From contig NZ_CAMLMJ010000019.1 of NCBI RefSeq assembly GCF_946481145.1, positions 26,817 to 90,816 on the forward strand: a DNA stretch of 64,000 bases. The letters are read 5' to 3'. The first letter of the stretch is position 1. Each line of letters starts with the position of its first letter. Source of the DNA: an uncultured Sediminibacterium sp. (GTDB lineage Bacteria > Bacteroidota > Bacteroidia > Chitinophagales > Chitinophagaceae). The translations under genes were made by a program, and so were the position numbers. This document shows positions 43,977 to 52,775 of this stretch, one piece after another. The notes under the pieces were generated by a model that was not told the DNA's origin, ran no database searches, and was given only the letters and a program-made list of their open reading frames with translations.

Positions 43977-45380
43977 ATGCGAAAAACATATAACAGATAT
44001 ACATTAATACGTCACGTAATTGATGCCCCACTTGTGGGGCTGTCTTATATACTGGCACATAATGTAGACAGAGGCGGCTTAATATGGGGAGATGCGGGAC
44101 AGTCATCTTTATTTGCCATATTGGCCACGGTTTTATGGTATGTTGCGGCTTCTGTTTCGAAATTATACCGCGATCGTCGCTCGAATAAATACTCCGAAGA
44201 AATTGTCTTCATTGTTTATACACTGTTATTGTATGCAGTGTTACTAAGCTCCGTAATGTTTTTCCTGCAAAAAACAGTGCATTATGGCAGCGCCTTCCTA
44301 GTTTGGCATATCGGTTTCCTCTTCGTTTTTCTCGTTTTCACAAAATACATCATCCGTAAATACTTACACTCGGCACTATACCAGGGGCGATTGTATGATA
44401 ACCTACTGATCATTGGTGTAACTCCTGCTGCTTATGAGTTTTATGAAACCATCAATAAGTATTATTACTATGGATACAAATGTATCGGGTTCATAGATGA
44501 CCAGAAGAAAACATTAAATGGTTGTATGTATTATGGAAAAGTGACACAATTGTCACAGGTACTTCAACAACAACCTGTTGATGAAGTGATCATAGCATTG
44601 CCCAATGAAGACAAAGAAAAAATTCAGCAATGTATAGAAGTATGCGATTACCATAAAGTAAGAACGAGGATATTACCTGACATACACCAGTACAGCAGTT
44701 CATCAGTACAGGTAAATAATATTGGTCAGTTATCGGTAATCAGTATTCGAGAACTGCCATTGGATAAATTAGAGAACCAGGTATTAAAACAAGTATTCGA
44801 TACATTGTTTGCAACCCTTTTCTTTTTATTAATGGGATGGTGGTTATTACCCATCATTGCACTGGCAATAAAAATAACTTCCCGCGGACCTGTATTTTTT
44901 AAACAGGAACGTTGGGGACTCAATAACAAAAAGATCACCTGTTATAAGTTCCGCACGATGGTAGCGGAAAGTTCGGATATAGATGATGACGGAAATTATC
45001 GCCAGGCGAGTAAAGATGATCCACGTATAACACGTGTAGGGGCTTTTTTAAGAAAGTCGAACCTCGATGAATTACCCCAGTTCTGGAATGTGTTTTTAGG
45101 GAATATGTCGGTAGTTGGTCCTAGACCCCACCCAACCCCTTTAAATATCGAAGCAATGCATACGGTTGACAACTATATGCAGCGTCACCTGGTTAAGCCA
45201 GGCATAACAGGCTGGGCACAGGTAAATGGATGCAGGGGCGAAACCCGCGAACCCGGATCGATGCAACGCCGCGTAAATTTCGATCTGTATTATATCCACC
45301 GCTGGACTTTCTGGCTCGACTGCCAGATCATCCTCCAAACGGTCATTAATATTTTCAGAGGAGACCAGAATGCTTATTGA
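43977..45380 (+). CDS. wcaJ: Undecaprenyl-phosphate hexose-1-phosphate transferase, WcaJ-like
   Basis: Long-form initiating phosphoglycosyltransferase, 467 residues: several N-terminal membrane helices (to ~residue 130), a CoA-binding-like Rossmann domain (~140-250, LLIIGVTPAAYEF), one further helix (~273-297) and the catalytic domain with KFRTMV, SNLDELPQF (Asp-Glu dyad), GPRPHP, PGITGWAQVNG and GETREPGSMQRRV. It probably starts the second glycan with glucose-1-P or galactose-1-P. It is the initiator for regions B/C, while PglC serves region A. A heptamer array begins within the stop codon. The sugar specificity is not readable. Confidence 0.9.
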   Translation: MRKTYNRYTLIRHVIDAPLVGLSYILAHNVDRGGLIWGDAGQSSLFAILATVLWYVAASVSKLYRDRRSNKYSEEIVFIVYTLLLYAVLLSSVMFFLQKTVHYGSAFLVWHIGFLFVFLVFTKYIIRKYLHSALYQGRLYDNLLIIGVTPAAYEFYETINKYYYYGYKCIGFIDDQKKTLNGCMYYGKVTQLSQVLQQQPVDEVIIALPNEDKEKIQQCIEVCDYHKVRTRILPDIHQYSSSSVQVNNIGQLSVISIRELPLDKLENQVLKQVFDTLFATLFFLLMGWWLLPIIALAIKITSRGPVFFKQERWGLNNKKITCYKFRTMVAESSDIDDDGNYRQASKDDPRITRVGAFLRKSNLDELPQFWNVFLGNMSVVGPRPHPTPLNIEAMHTVDNYMQRHLVKPGITGWAQVNGCRGETREPGSMQRRVNFDLYYIHRWTFWLDCQIILQTVINIFRGDQNAY

Positions 45381-45420
45381 TGGCAGATCTCAGATCTCAG
45401 ATTTCAGATCTTTGATTTTA
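45379..45420. repeat. Heptamer array GATCTCA type, six units overlapping the wcaJ stop
   Basis: GATGGCA, GATCTCA, GATCTCA, GATTTCA, GATCTTT, GATTTTA in register. The first unit uses the last two bases of the TGA stop. Later units decay. Confidence 0.85.
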
Positions 45421-45445
45421 AGAGATATGAGTGACTAATTTCACC

Positions 45446-45507
45446 ATTCACCATTGACAATTCACGCTCCCCATTCACAATTCACCATTCACAATTCACG
45501 ACTCACA
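45446..45507. repeat. Heptamer array ATTCACA/ATTCACC abutting a start codon
   Basis: ATTCACC, ATTGACA, ATTCACG, a 6-base CTCCCC, then ATTCACA, ATTCACC, ATTCACA, ATTCACG, ACTCACA. Only ACA separates it from the ATG at 45511, so it fills the place of a ribosome binding site. Confidence 0.9.
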
Positions 45508-45510
45508 ACA

Positions 45511-47154
45511 ATGAAACTCAAGATATTCTTCTTCTTCTTCCTGCTTATTACCACCTTTAACTACACAAAGGCACAGGTTGTAAGTGAACATCATGATAAT
45601 GATATTTATCAATACCTGAGTAGGATGGCTGCAAAAGGGTTGATAAAATTTGATGATCAGATAAGACCACTTAGCAGAATATATATAGGAGCCTGTTTGG
45701 ATAGCCTTGCAGCTAAGCAGGACCAGCTAACAAAAATAGAAAGGACGGAAATGCTTTTTTACCAGAGAGATTTTTCAGATGAAAAAGCGATTTCAATGAC
45801 ACAGGAAAAAGCAACTGGTTCTTTTTTTGGAAAAGATAACTGGAACAGAATACGTGGATTGAATATAGTGGGTAAAGATTTTTTGATGCGTGTAGATCCG
45901 ATCCTTAATGGTGGTGTGATTGCAGGTTCTGGCAGGTCTGTAAAGTTTTATGGATCGGGAGTTCGTTTTTATGGTTATAGTGGGAAACACTGGGCCTGGC
46001 ATTTTTCCTTCAATGATATTACAGAAGAGGGAAAAGGTGTTGACACATTGCGAAATAGTTCAGGGGTTACTGGAGCTGTAGGAAGAATCGGTGCCAATAA
46101 GAAAAGTTTTAATTATTCTGAGTTCCGGGGAGGAATTAGTTATAGCTGGAAAAATGGTTCTATAGGTTTTGGACAGGATTATCTTTTAACTGGCTATGGT
46201 GAAAATGGGCGCATTATTCTTTCAGAAAAAGCACCCAGCTTTCCGCAAATCAGACTCGATTACCAACCATTACCCTGGCTGAAGTTTAATTATACGCATG
46301 CATGGTTGCAATCTAATATCATCGACTCAAACAGAAGTTATAATACAGGGGTGGGCACTTATGGAGGAAGAAGAGATGTATATATGCCTAAATTCTTGGC
46401 TATTCACAGTTTACAGTTTACGCCGATAAAAGGATTGGATATTCAGATCGGCGAATCAATGGTTTATAGTGACCGGTTGAATGTTGGTTATTTATTGCCC
46501 ATAATGTTCTTTAAGATCAATGATTTACTGGCAAGTAATGAAAATATCAATGCCGGTTCAAATGGTCAACTTTTCCTCCAGGTAAGTTCCAGGAATCACC
46601 TCCGAAAATCTCATATCTATGGTTCCTTATTTATTGATGAAATTAGATTTGGATCCATTTTTAATAAACAAAAAAGTCGGAATCAATTGGGGTATACCCT
46701 CGGGATGAACGTTACAGATATTGCCCTGCCTTACCTCACGCTTGGAATGGAATATACCCGGATCAATCCATTTGTATATCGTAACCTGCAGCCTGCACAA
46801 AATTATACCAATCATGATTTTGTAATGGGCGACTGGATGGGTAACAATTCGGATAGAATGTTATTATTTGCGCGATACACCCCGCTTGCCCGCCTGCGAT
46901 TAATGCTTCGTTATGAACATATACGAAAGGGTGGCCCGGGAACCCTGGATCAGCAATACTTCCAGCAACCCCAGCCTTCATTCCTCTTCGACCCCCAATA
47001 CCGCAAAAATAATTTGTATGGCGAAGCCGTATACCACTGTATGCCCGGCTTCCAGGTCTTCGCCAACTTCACCCACTCCCGCACCACCAACCAACAGAAC
47101 AATACCACAGCATCTGATAAATGGATGATGGTAGGGTTTAGGTTGGGGAGATGA
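45511..47154 (+). CDS. Wzi-like capsule assembly outer-membrane protein, copy 3
   Basis: Outer-membrane beta-barrel, 547 residues. The signal peptide MKLKIFFFFFLLITTFNYTKAQ sets the start at 45511; an in-frame ATG at 45454 would translate the heptamer array into an unlikely leader. After the signal comes a helical segment (VSEHHDNDIYQYLSRMAAKGLI, ~23-44) with an IRPLSR motif, which copies 1 and 2 lack, then a barrel with many aromatic strands ending GFRLGR. The helical lead-in and the FGQDYLLTGYGENG segment fit the second Bacteroidota Wzi group. More distant from copies 1 and 2 than they are from each other. Confidence 0.8.
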   Translation: MKLKIFFFFFLLITTFNYTKAQVVSEHHDNDIYQYLSRMAAKGLIKFDDQIRPLSRIYIGACLDSLAAKQDQLTKIERTEMLFYQRDFSDEKAISMTQEKATGSFFGKDNWNRIRGLNIVGKDFLMRVDPILNGGVIAGSGRSVKFYGSGVRFYGYSGKHWAWHFSFNDITEEGKGVDTLRNSSGVTGAVGRIGANKKSFNYSEFRGGISYSWKNGSIGFGQDYLLTGYGENGRIILSEKAPSFPQIRLDYQPLPWLKFNYTHAWLQSNIIDSNRSYNTGVGTYGGRRDVYMPKFLAIHSLQFTPIKGLDIQIGESMVYSDRLNVGYLLPIMFFKINDLLASNENINAGSNGQLFLQVSSRNHLRKSHIYGSLFIDEIRFGSIFNKQKSRNQLGYTLGMNVTDIALPYLTLGMEYTRINPFVYRNLQPAQNYTNHDFVMGDWMGNNSDRMLLFARYTPLARLRLMLRYEHIRKGGPGTLDQQYFQQPQPSFLFDPQYRKNNLYGEAVYHCMPGFQVFANFTHSRTTNQQNNTTASDKWMMVGFRLGR

Positions 47155-47160
47155 TAGAGA

Positions 47161-47272
47161 GATGGCAGATCGCAGATGGCAGATGTCGGATGTCGGATGT
47201 CGGATGTCGGATGTCAGATGTCAGATGTCAGATCGCAGATGTCAGATGTCAGATGTCAGATGTCAGATGTGA
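47161..47272. repeat. Sixteen-unit heptamer array GATGTCA/GATGTCG
   Basis: Sixteen 7-base units in unbroken register, including runs of four GATGTCG and several GATGTCA, with GATCGCA and GATGGCA variants. It starts six bases after the wzi-like stop. There is an ATG in every unit and no stop in any forward frame until the final GATGTGA. Confidence 0.95.
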
Positions 47273-47300
47273 CAAAAAAGCAATAAAAATAAAAATAAAT

Positions 47301-47349
47301 CTGAAATCTGCGATCTGACATCTGCGATCTGACATCTGACATCTGAATT
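47301..47349. repeat. Seven-unit complementary heptamer array CTGACAT/CTGCGAT
   Basis: Reverse complement in kind of the array at 47161-47272, including the GATCGCA variants (as CTGCGAT). Twenty-eight A-rich bases lie between. The two can form a long stem of alternative registers, 43 bases before the second export gene. Confidence 0.92.
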
Positions 47350-47391
47350 CTGCTATTAATGCCTGATATTTGCTATATGATAGAGGTTTAT

Positions 47392-49665
47392 ATGAAAAAA
47401 ATCGGATTGACCCTTATGGGGGTTATTATTGGGTTTACTGCTATTGCTCAAAGACAAATTGGTAAAGTAGACCAGTTGTCTGATCAGCAGATTATTCAAT
47501 TATGGACCCAGGGTCAGCGGGGAGGCATGTCGGAATCGGATGTAATCAAGGAATTGGTGAAAAGAGGATTGAGTACCTCAGAAGTAGATATGTTTAAGAA
47601 AAGGCTGGTGAAATTGCAGGGATCAAATAAAACGGCCTTTAGTAAGGAGGCATTGATAAAAGACACATCTTTTTTTGTACGCGATAGTTCCTGGATCATC
47701 GACCTTCCGGATGTACGAATCAAATCACCCTATTATGGTTTTGATTTTTTCAGCAATGCACAATCGAATTTCACACCTAATATGAATATGGCCACTCCGG
47801 CTAATTATATACTGGGTCCACTGGATGAACTAAATATATCAGTTACAGGATTAAATGAACTAACCCATACCAGCCGCATAACACGCGAAGGTTTTTTCGA
47901 AGTGCCCCATGGTGGAATGGTACAACTGAGTGGCCTAACCATTGAACAGGCAACGGCAAGAATAAAGAATAAGTTGAAATTACCCTATCCGGCTATTACC
48001 AGCGGACAATCGCAACTATTGGTAACACTGGGTAATGTGAGAAGCATCAAAGTAACGGTAATTGGTGAGGCCGACAGACCCGGTGATTATACGGTTTCAT
48101 CACTCGCAGGTTTTTTCCAGGTATTGTATTTGTCTGGTGGTCCTGCTGAAACCGGTTCATTGAGAGCTATCGAACTGATCAGGAACAACAAAGTAATTGA
48201 ACGGATAGATTTTTATACTTTCTTGCAAAAAGGGTTATTCGACCAGGATTTCCGCCTGCAGGATAAAGACATCATTCGTTACCCACTCTATCATAAGCGG
48301 GTGAATTTAAGTGGAGAAGTGAAGCGCCCTTCTATTTATGAGCTTCAGGAAAAAGAAACCTTATCGGACCTCCTTCGCTTTGCCGGTGGATGGGGCGATA
48401 TGGCATTCAAAGGCTCCGTTAAAGTAGCACAAGTTGGTAAACAAGACAGGATATTCAGGGATGTGGCAGATACTGATTTTGACTATTTTATTCCTAAAAA
48501 TGCCGATTCCATATTTGTAGATAAAATACGTGAGCGTTTTCTTAACAGGGTAATTATAGCGGGAGCAGTTACCAGGCCTGGTAATTATGAGCTGTCTGAC
48601 GGACTTACCTTACTCAAGCTGATACAGAAAGCAAATGGTTTAACAGAAGAAGCATTTATAAACCGGGGCTATATCAAACGACAGGCACCTGGTACATCAG
48701 AGCCATTATTGGTTTCCTTCAATGTAAAAGATTTATTATCGGGGAGCGAAAAAGATATTCCCCTCTTCAGGGAAGATTCAGTGGTAATACAATCACGCAA
48801 CGATCTCATTTCTCAAATGAGTATAACCGTTGGTGGTAATGTTCGAAAACCCGGAACCATCCTGTTTCGTAAGGGTATGACATTGGAAGACGCCATTTTA
48901 CTGGCAGGAGGCTTTACCAATGATGCGGCTACACATAAGGTGGAGATTTCGCGCCTCCAAAAAAACAATGCAGATACTTTAGCGAATCGGTTACTTACCC
49001 TGTTAACGGTAAAAGTAGATTCGGCATTGAACAGTCGCACAGCCTCTATCAACCTCGAACCACTCGACTATATATTCGTTCCCAAACTCTTGAATTACCA
49101 GTTACCCGGTAGTGTAAAACTGAGGGGAGAAATTTTATACGAAGGCGACTATGCCCTGGAAAGAAGAGATGAAACGGTAACCGAGGTATTGAAGAGAGCT
49201 GGTGGTATTAGTCCTTATGCATCCATGCGCGATATCCAGGTATTCAGGAATAACCTGCGGGTGGCAACAGATTTATTTACCGAAGGAGAACGCTTTGTTT
49301 TATTACCTAACGATAGTATACATATTCCGAGAAGTACCAATTTTGTGGAAGTAAAAGGAGCCGTATTTAACCCGCAGATATTAAGTTTCGAATCAGGTAG
49401 TCTGCGTACTTATATTGCCAATGCCGGCGGTGTAACTGATAATGGTAACCTGAAAAAAGCCTATGTGCAATACAGCAATGGTATAAGCAGAAAGACAAAA
49501 AAATTCCTGTTTTTCCGCACCTATCCTAAAATACAGCCGGGAAGCAAAATTGTAGTGCCGGAAAAATCACCGAATGAACGAAAAGGACTTTCTTTCATTG
49601 AAATCAGTTCGCTTACAGGTACACTTACAGCACTGATAAGCCTGATAGCGGTACTTCGCAATTAA
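47392..49665 (+). CDS. SLBB-repeat polysaccharide export protein (Wza/OPX-like), complete
   Basis: Complete OPX-type export protein of 757 residues. The start is set by the signal peptide MKKIGLTLMGVIIGFTAIAQ; earlier in-frame ATGs at 47359 and 47377 precede it without reason. No cysteine follows the cleavage site, so unlike E. coli Wza it is not an obvious lipoprotein. The Poly_export domain is around 135-215 (NYILGPLDELNISVTG), followed by six or so SLBB units, each with G-x-V/I...PG-x-Y/I and an A/S-GG turn, and a hydrophobic C-terminal helix. It is paired with wzz at 49678 and parallels the truncated gene at 1-1455. Confidence 0.9.
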   Translation: MKKIGLTLMGVIIGFTAIAQRQIGKVDQLSDQQIIQLWTQGQRGGMSESDVIKELVKRGLSTSEVDMFKKRLVKLQGSNKTAFSKEALIKDTSFFVRDSSWIIDLPDVRIKSPYYGFDFFSNAQSNFTPNMNMATPANYILGPLDELNISVTGLNELTHTSRITREGFFEVPHGGMVQLSGLTIEQATARIKNKLKLPYPAITSGQSQLLVTLGNVRSIKVTVIGEADRPGDYTVSSLAGFFQVLYLSGGPAETGSLRAIELIRNNKVIERIDFYTFLQKGLFDQDFRLQDKDIIRYPLYHKRVNLSGEVKRPSIYELQEKETLSDLLRFAGGWGDMAFKGSVKVAQVGKQDRIFRDVADTDFDYFIPKNADSIFVDKIRERFLNRVIIAGAVTRPGNYELSDGLTLLKLIQKANGLTEEAFINRGYIKRQAPGTSEPLLVSFNVKDLLSGSEKDIPLFREDSVVIQSRNDLISQMSITVGGNVRKPGTILFRKGMTLEDAILLAGGFTNDAATHKVEISRLQKNNADTLANRLLTLLTVKVDSALNSRTASINLEPLDYIFVPKLLNYQLPGSVKLRGEILYEGDYALERRDETVTEVLKRAGGISPYASMRDIQVFRNNLRVATDLFTEGERFVLLPNDSIHIPRSTNFVEVKGAVFNPQILSFESGSLRTYIANAGGVTDNGNLKKAYVQYSNGISRKTKKFLFFRTYPKIQPGSKIVVPEKSPNERKGLSFIEISSLTGTLTALISLIAVLRN

Positions 49666-49677
49666 AATATTTAGTAA

Positions 49678-50763
49678 ATGCAACAGGAAATACCCAATAA
49701 TAATCTTGTACAGGAAGATGCGGAGTTCTCTTTTAAAGATGAGATCAACAATATTTTTTTGCGTCTGCTTGCTGCATTACGTAAATGGAAACAATGGAGC
49801 TTGTTTCTGCTGGCAGGAGCATTGATAGGTATCACCTTCAGTATGTTCAAACCCATTGTTTATTATGCAAGAACCACATTCGTTGTCGAAGAATCCAAAA
49901 CAGTAGGAGGCGGTTCATTGATGTCGGCTTTAGCCGGACAATTCGGTGTTGATATGGGTAGTTTATCTGGTGCTAGTGGTATACTTGCCGGTGATAATGT
50001 GCTGCAATTATTAAAAAGTGAGCACCTTGTAAGAAGTACTTTATTAAGCTGGTACGATAGCGCAAAAAATACAACCCTGGCAGATGAATATGCAAGGGTA
50101 TACAAGCTGGAAAAAAAATGGGCAGGTAAAGTGAAGTTACCTGTATCATTTGCAGTATTACGTAGTAAGCCCTCCCGTGTGGAAGACAGTCTGCTCAAAA
50201 AAATGATCGCACGAATAACGGAGAAAGAACTGTTTGTGGCGAAACCCGATAAAAAACTGGGCTTCTTTGAATTGAATGTAGGCTTACGAAGTGAAGTGTT
50301 GAGTGTACTGCTATCTCAACGACTGCTTAAAACAACCACTGATTTTTATATCGAAACAAAAACGAGGAGAATACTTACGAATGTAAAAAGACTGCAAGCC
50401 AAAGCCGACAGTTTATTATTGGCACTCAACCGCAAAACCTATTCAGCAGCTGACGCCAGCAGGATGTTACTCGATGTGAATCCGGTATTTGCAAATCCGG
50501 GTGTGTCTGCCGAAATATCTTCTCGTGATAAAGTATTACAAGGCACTATCTATGCAGAGATTCTCAAGAACCTCGAAATGAGTAAAACATCCCTCATCCA
50601 GGAAACACCAACTGTTCAATTGGTAGATGAACCCATATACCCCTTAAACAATAACCGCCTGTATTGGTGGGAAGGTTTATTCATTGGTGCATTTATCGGA
50701 ATGTGCGCAGGCTTGTTGTTGCTGATGCTGGTAGGGAAGAAGGGGCTAGGCGTTAGGCGTTAG
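49678..50763 (+). CDS. wzz: Wzz-like chain-length determinant, second copy
   Basis: Wzz-type co-polymerase, 361 residues, with membrane helices at ~39-56 and ~333-352 and no kinase domain. It shares the G-rich loop (VGGGSLMSALAGQFGVDMG) and the ETPTVQLVDEPIYPL segment with the copy at 1483. The last codons (GVRR) and the TAG stop are already part of the heptamer array that continues downstream, so the C-terminal tail may vary between strains. It probably serves the B/C polysaccharide. Convergent with the region C genes. Confidence 0.9.
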   Translation: MQQEIPNNNLVQEDAEFSFKDEINNIFLRLLAALRKWKQWSLFLLAGALIGITFSMFKPIVYYARTTFVVEESKTVGGGSLMSALAGQFGVDMGSLSGASGILAGDNVLQLLKSEHLVRSTLLSWYDSAKNTTLADEYARVYKLEKKWAGKVKLPVSFAVLRSKPSRVEDSLLKKMIARITEKELFVAKPDKKLGFFELNVGLRSEVLSVLLSQRLLKTTTDFYIETKTRRILTNVKRLQAKADSLLLALNRKTYSAADASRMLLDVNPVFANPGVSAEISSRDKVLQGTIYAEILKNLEMSKTSLIQETPTVQLVDEPIYPLNNNRLYWWEGLFIGAFIGMCAGLLLLMLVGKKGLGVRR

Positions 50764-50804
50764 GTGTTAGGTATTAGCCGTTAGCTATTAGCCATTAGCC
50801 ATTC
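50749..50804. repeat. Eight-unit heptamer array GGCGTTA/GCCATTA overlapping the wzz stop
   Basis: GGCGTTA twice, GGTGTTA, GGTATTA, GCCGTTA, GCTATTA, GCCATTA, GCCATTC. The second unit supplies the stop codon of wzz. It is complementary in kind to the array at 51000-51027, which lies at the stop of the convergent gene. Between them, 50805-50999 holds a small CTCC-TTT-GGAG hairpin and nothing else recognised. Confidence 0.9.
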
Positions 50805-50999
50805 GTTCTCCGTGACGTCTCCCGTTATTACCGTAGGTAAAAACATGGGTCCACAGGTTCATAGAACTCCCTTGGAGACTCCTTTGGAGGACGTTGCGGC
50901 AGGTTACACATCCAGGGTGTATCATTTAGTTAAGTGTTGAGAATAAGATATTAGGTTGGGTGCTGGGTACTAGGAAAACCAATCCAATCGCATCAATAG

Positions 51000-51027
51000 C
51001 TAACCCCTAACACCTAACACCTAAATC
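51000..51027. repeat. Four-unit heptamer array CTAACAC at the wecG stop
   Basis: CTAACCC, CTAACAC, CTAACAC, CTAAATC, running straight into the (minus-strand) TAG stop at 51030-51028. Mirrors the array at 50749-50804 across the convergent gap. Confidence 0.88.
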
Positions 51028-51789
51028 CTACCGCATCTTCTGCCTGATAATCATCGGAATAAAAGCGGGAGCTTCAACCAGGTATCTTCTATACATTCTT
51101 TTAGGCTCGCAGTACAAGCGATAAAGCCATTCCAATCCATTTTTTTGCATCCATTTCGGAGCGCGGGGTATGAGACCGGCGCTCACTTCAAAAGCGCCGC
51201 CTACGCCTATGGCAATTTTAACATCAAGGCGATGCAGGTGTTTTGCGATCCAGTAATCCTGTTTGGGGGCGGTTAGGCTGACCCATAGTATATCGGGTTT
51301 TGTCTCATTGATTAACCGGATCATTTTTTCATTTTCTGCATCAGCAAATTCATCGGCAAAAGGTGGTGAATAAACACCTGAAATTTTAATGCCGGGATAT
51401 TGTGATTCGTATTGCTGTTTAAGCAGATTTCCCACACCGTCTTTAGCGCCCAGAAAAAACATGGAATGTCCATTTGTTGCGCAACGGGCAATGTATTGTG
51501 GCATTAGGTCAAGTCCGGTAACTCTTCCTTTCAAAGGTTGATTCAGAAATGAAGCGGCCCAGAGCAGTGGAACGCCATCGCAAAGGGTTAGATCGGCGGT
51601 GTTGTATAAGTCTTGGAGGTTTTTATTTTTATTTGCCCAAACTACACAGTTCACAGGTGTAACGCAAACTCTTTTTTGTTTGTCGGAGTTAATCCAGTTG
51701 TCGAAGATATCCATGGTTTCAGTGAGTGATACATTACTGATACCTGTTCCGGCGATATTTACTTTTGGAGCGGTGGTTTCGTTCATCAT
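51028..51789 (-). CDS. WecG/TagA/CpsF-family glycosyltransferase (GT26)
   Basis: GT26 enzyme that in known systems adds ManNAc, ManNAcA or a glucosyl residue to a lipid-linked sugar. Motifs seen: CVTPVN, LCDGVPLLWAA, GRVTGLDLMP, MFFLGAKDGV, WVSLTAPKQDYW and the C-terminal APKWMQKNGLEWLYRL with EPKRMYRRY. Length 253 is usual. Two ATGs in a row begin the frame; 51789 is given. It is the last gene of region C, 2 bp after the FkbM-like gene, and would add the second sugar on the WcaJ-started lipid. Donor unknown. Confidence 0.9.
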   Translation of the reverse strand: MMNETTAPKVNIAGTGISNVSLTETMDIFDNWINSDKQKRVCVTPVNCVVWANKNKNLQDLYNTADLTLCDGVPLLWAASFLNQPLKGRVTGLDLMPQYIARCATNGHSMFFLGAKDGVGNLLKQQYESQYPGIKISGVYSPPFADEFADAENEKMIRLINETKPDILWVSLTAPKQDYWIAKHLHRLDVKIAIGVGGAFEVSAGLIPRAPKWMQKNGLEWLYRLYCEPKRMYRRYLVEAPAFIPMIIRQKMR

Positions 51790-51791
51790 GT

Positions 51792-52739
51792 TTAAAAAAT
51801 CTTTTTAAACAATAATGAAAAGTAGCGGAAGCTAATAAAGCCCATCCATAGTTTTCTTTTTGAGGAAGCCAGCATGGCTTTAAATAAATCGTTGCCGAAA
51901 AACTGATAGCCTTTATCTGCCAAAGTATAAGCGAAGCTATGCTGACCGATTAATGTTGCCGTAATCCATCCCATCATCAGTGCCCTTCGGTTTTGCATCT
52001 CAGTGCTTTTGAAAGTATTGCAGTAAGTCATTTCAGCCCATCCCGGTGCAATTGGACCTACTTTTCCCAAAAGTTTTTGCAGGAATTGATTCGGAACTAT
52101 TTCACTGAGTTTATCATGAGGAATTCTGAGTGGACCTTTTACGATTAATTCAGCCAGCCAGAAATGATTGTATTCATCCTGGTAGCTAAGCATGCCGGTT
52201 AGTTTATCTTCTCCTTTATAGGCATCAAGTATACCGGGTTCGAATTCAGCGATGCTGATATTTTTTCTGATATTGTCCGGGATACTTTTAAAAAGTTGGA
52301 GGTCGATACCTTGTGAATCAGATTTGTACCAATCGATATACGAAATACCAAATTCGGTTAATGTGGTGTTGATATCAGTTGTGGGAAGTTGGATGGTTTT
52401 TTCAACGGAGAAAATAGGAGCGTAGGCCCAATCTTTCAGCGCATCCAAATCGGGTTCCAGTAAACTGGAGCAGTGAGGGGAATTTGTTAGGTAGAAATTA
52501 GTGGCAGATCCTGCTTTATCGCTAACAAGTTTTTGTTTGATAAGAAGTTTCCTGTATTTGCTTTTTTCTGTGGAAGCCGGATCAAAATCGCGGTCGTCTG
52601 CATCGAATGCAATGCAGATGGCATAGGGAGCTATTTTCTTCCATTTTTTATGGATGGCTCCTGAAGCTCCGATATCTATTAGAACGGGCGGGGATTGTAT
52701 AAATTCTTCTGAACTAAGTATCCTGTCTATTAACCCCAT
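51792..52739 (-). CDS. FkbM-like SAM methyltransferase family protein
   Basis: Resembles FkbM-type methyltransferases: VLIDIGASGAIHKKW at ~19-33 as SAM motif I, IAFDADDRDF as motif II and K139-S-D-S-Q-G-I-D-L near 139-147, matching the family pattern K-x-D-x-[EQ]-G. The ~120 C-terminal residues after the domain are not recognised. O-methylation of a glycan residue is the usual prediction. It lies between a GT4 gene and the WecG-type gene. Motif I lacks the usual G-x-G spacing, so activity is not certain. Confidence 0.78.
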   Translation of the reverse strand: MGLIDRILSSEEFIQSPPVLIDIGASGAIHKKWKKIAPYAICIAFDADDRDFDPASTEKSKYRKLLIKQKLVSDKAGSATNFYLTNSPHCSSLLEPDLDALKDWAYAPIFSVEKTIQLPTTDINTTLTEFGISYIDWYKSDSQGIDLQLFKSIPDNIRKNISIAEFEPGILDAYKGEDKLTGMLSYQDEYNHFWLAELIVKGPLRIPHDKLSEIVPNQFLQKLLGKVGPIAPGWAEMTYCNTFKSTEMQNRRALMMGWITATLIGQHSFAYTLADKGYQFFGNDLFKAMLASSKRKLWMGFISFRYFSLLFKKIF

Positions 52740-52775
52740 GCTAAAATATTTATGCCGGAAAAATATCCTGGCTGC

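Noticed and set aside
45454..45510. Earlier start for the third Wzi-like protein
   Set aside because: It would translate the ATTCACA array; the signal peptide starts at 45511.
47161..47349. CRISPR array
   Set aside because: Units are 7 bases long and contiguous, with no unique spacers and no cas genes in the window.
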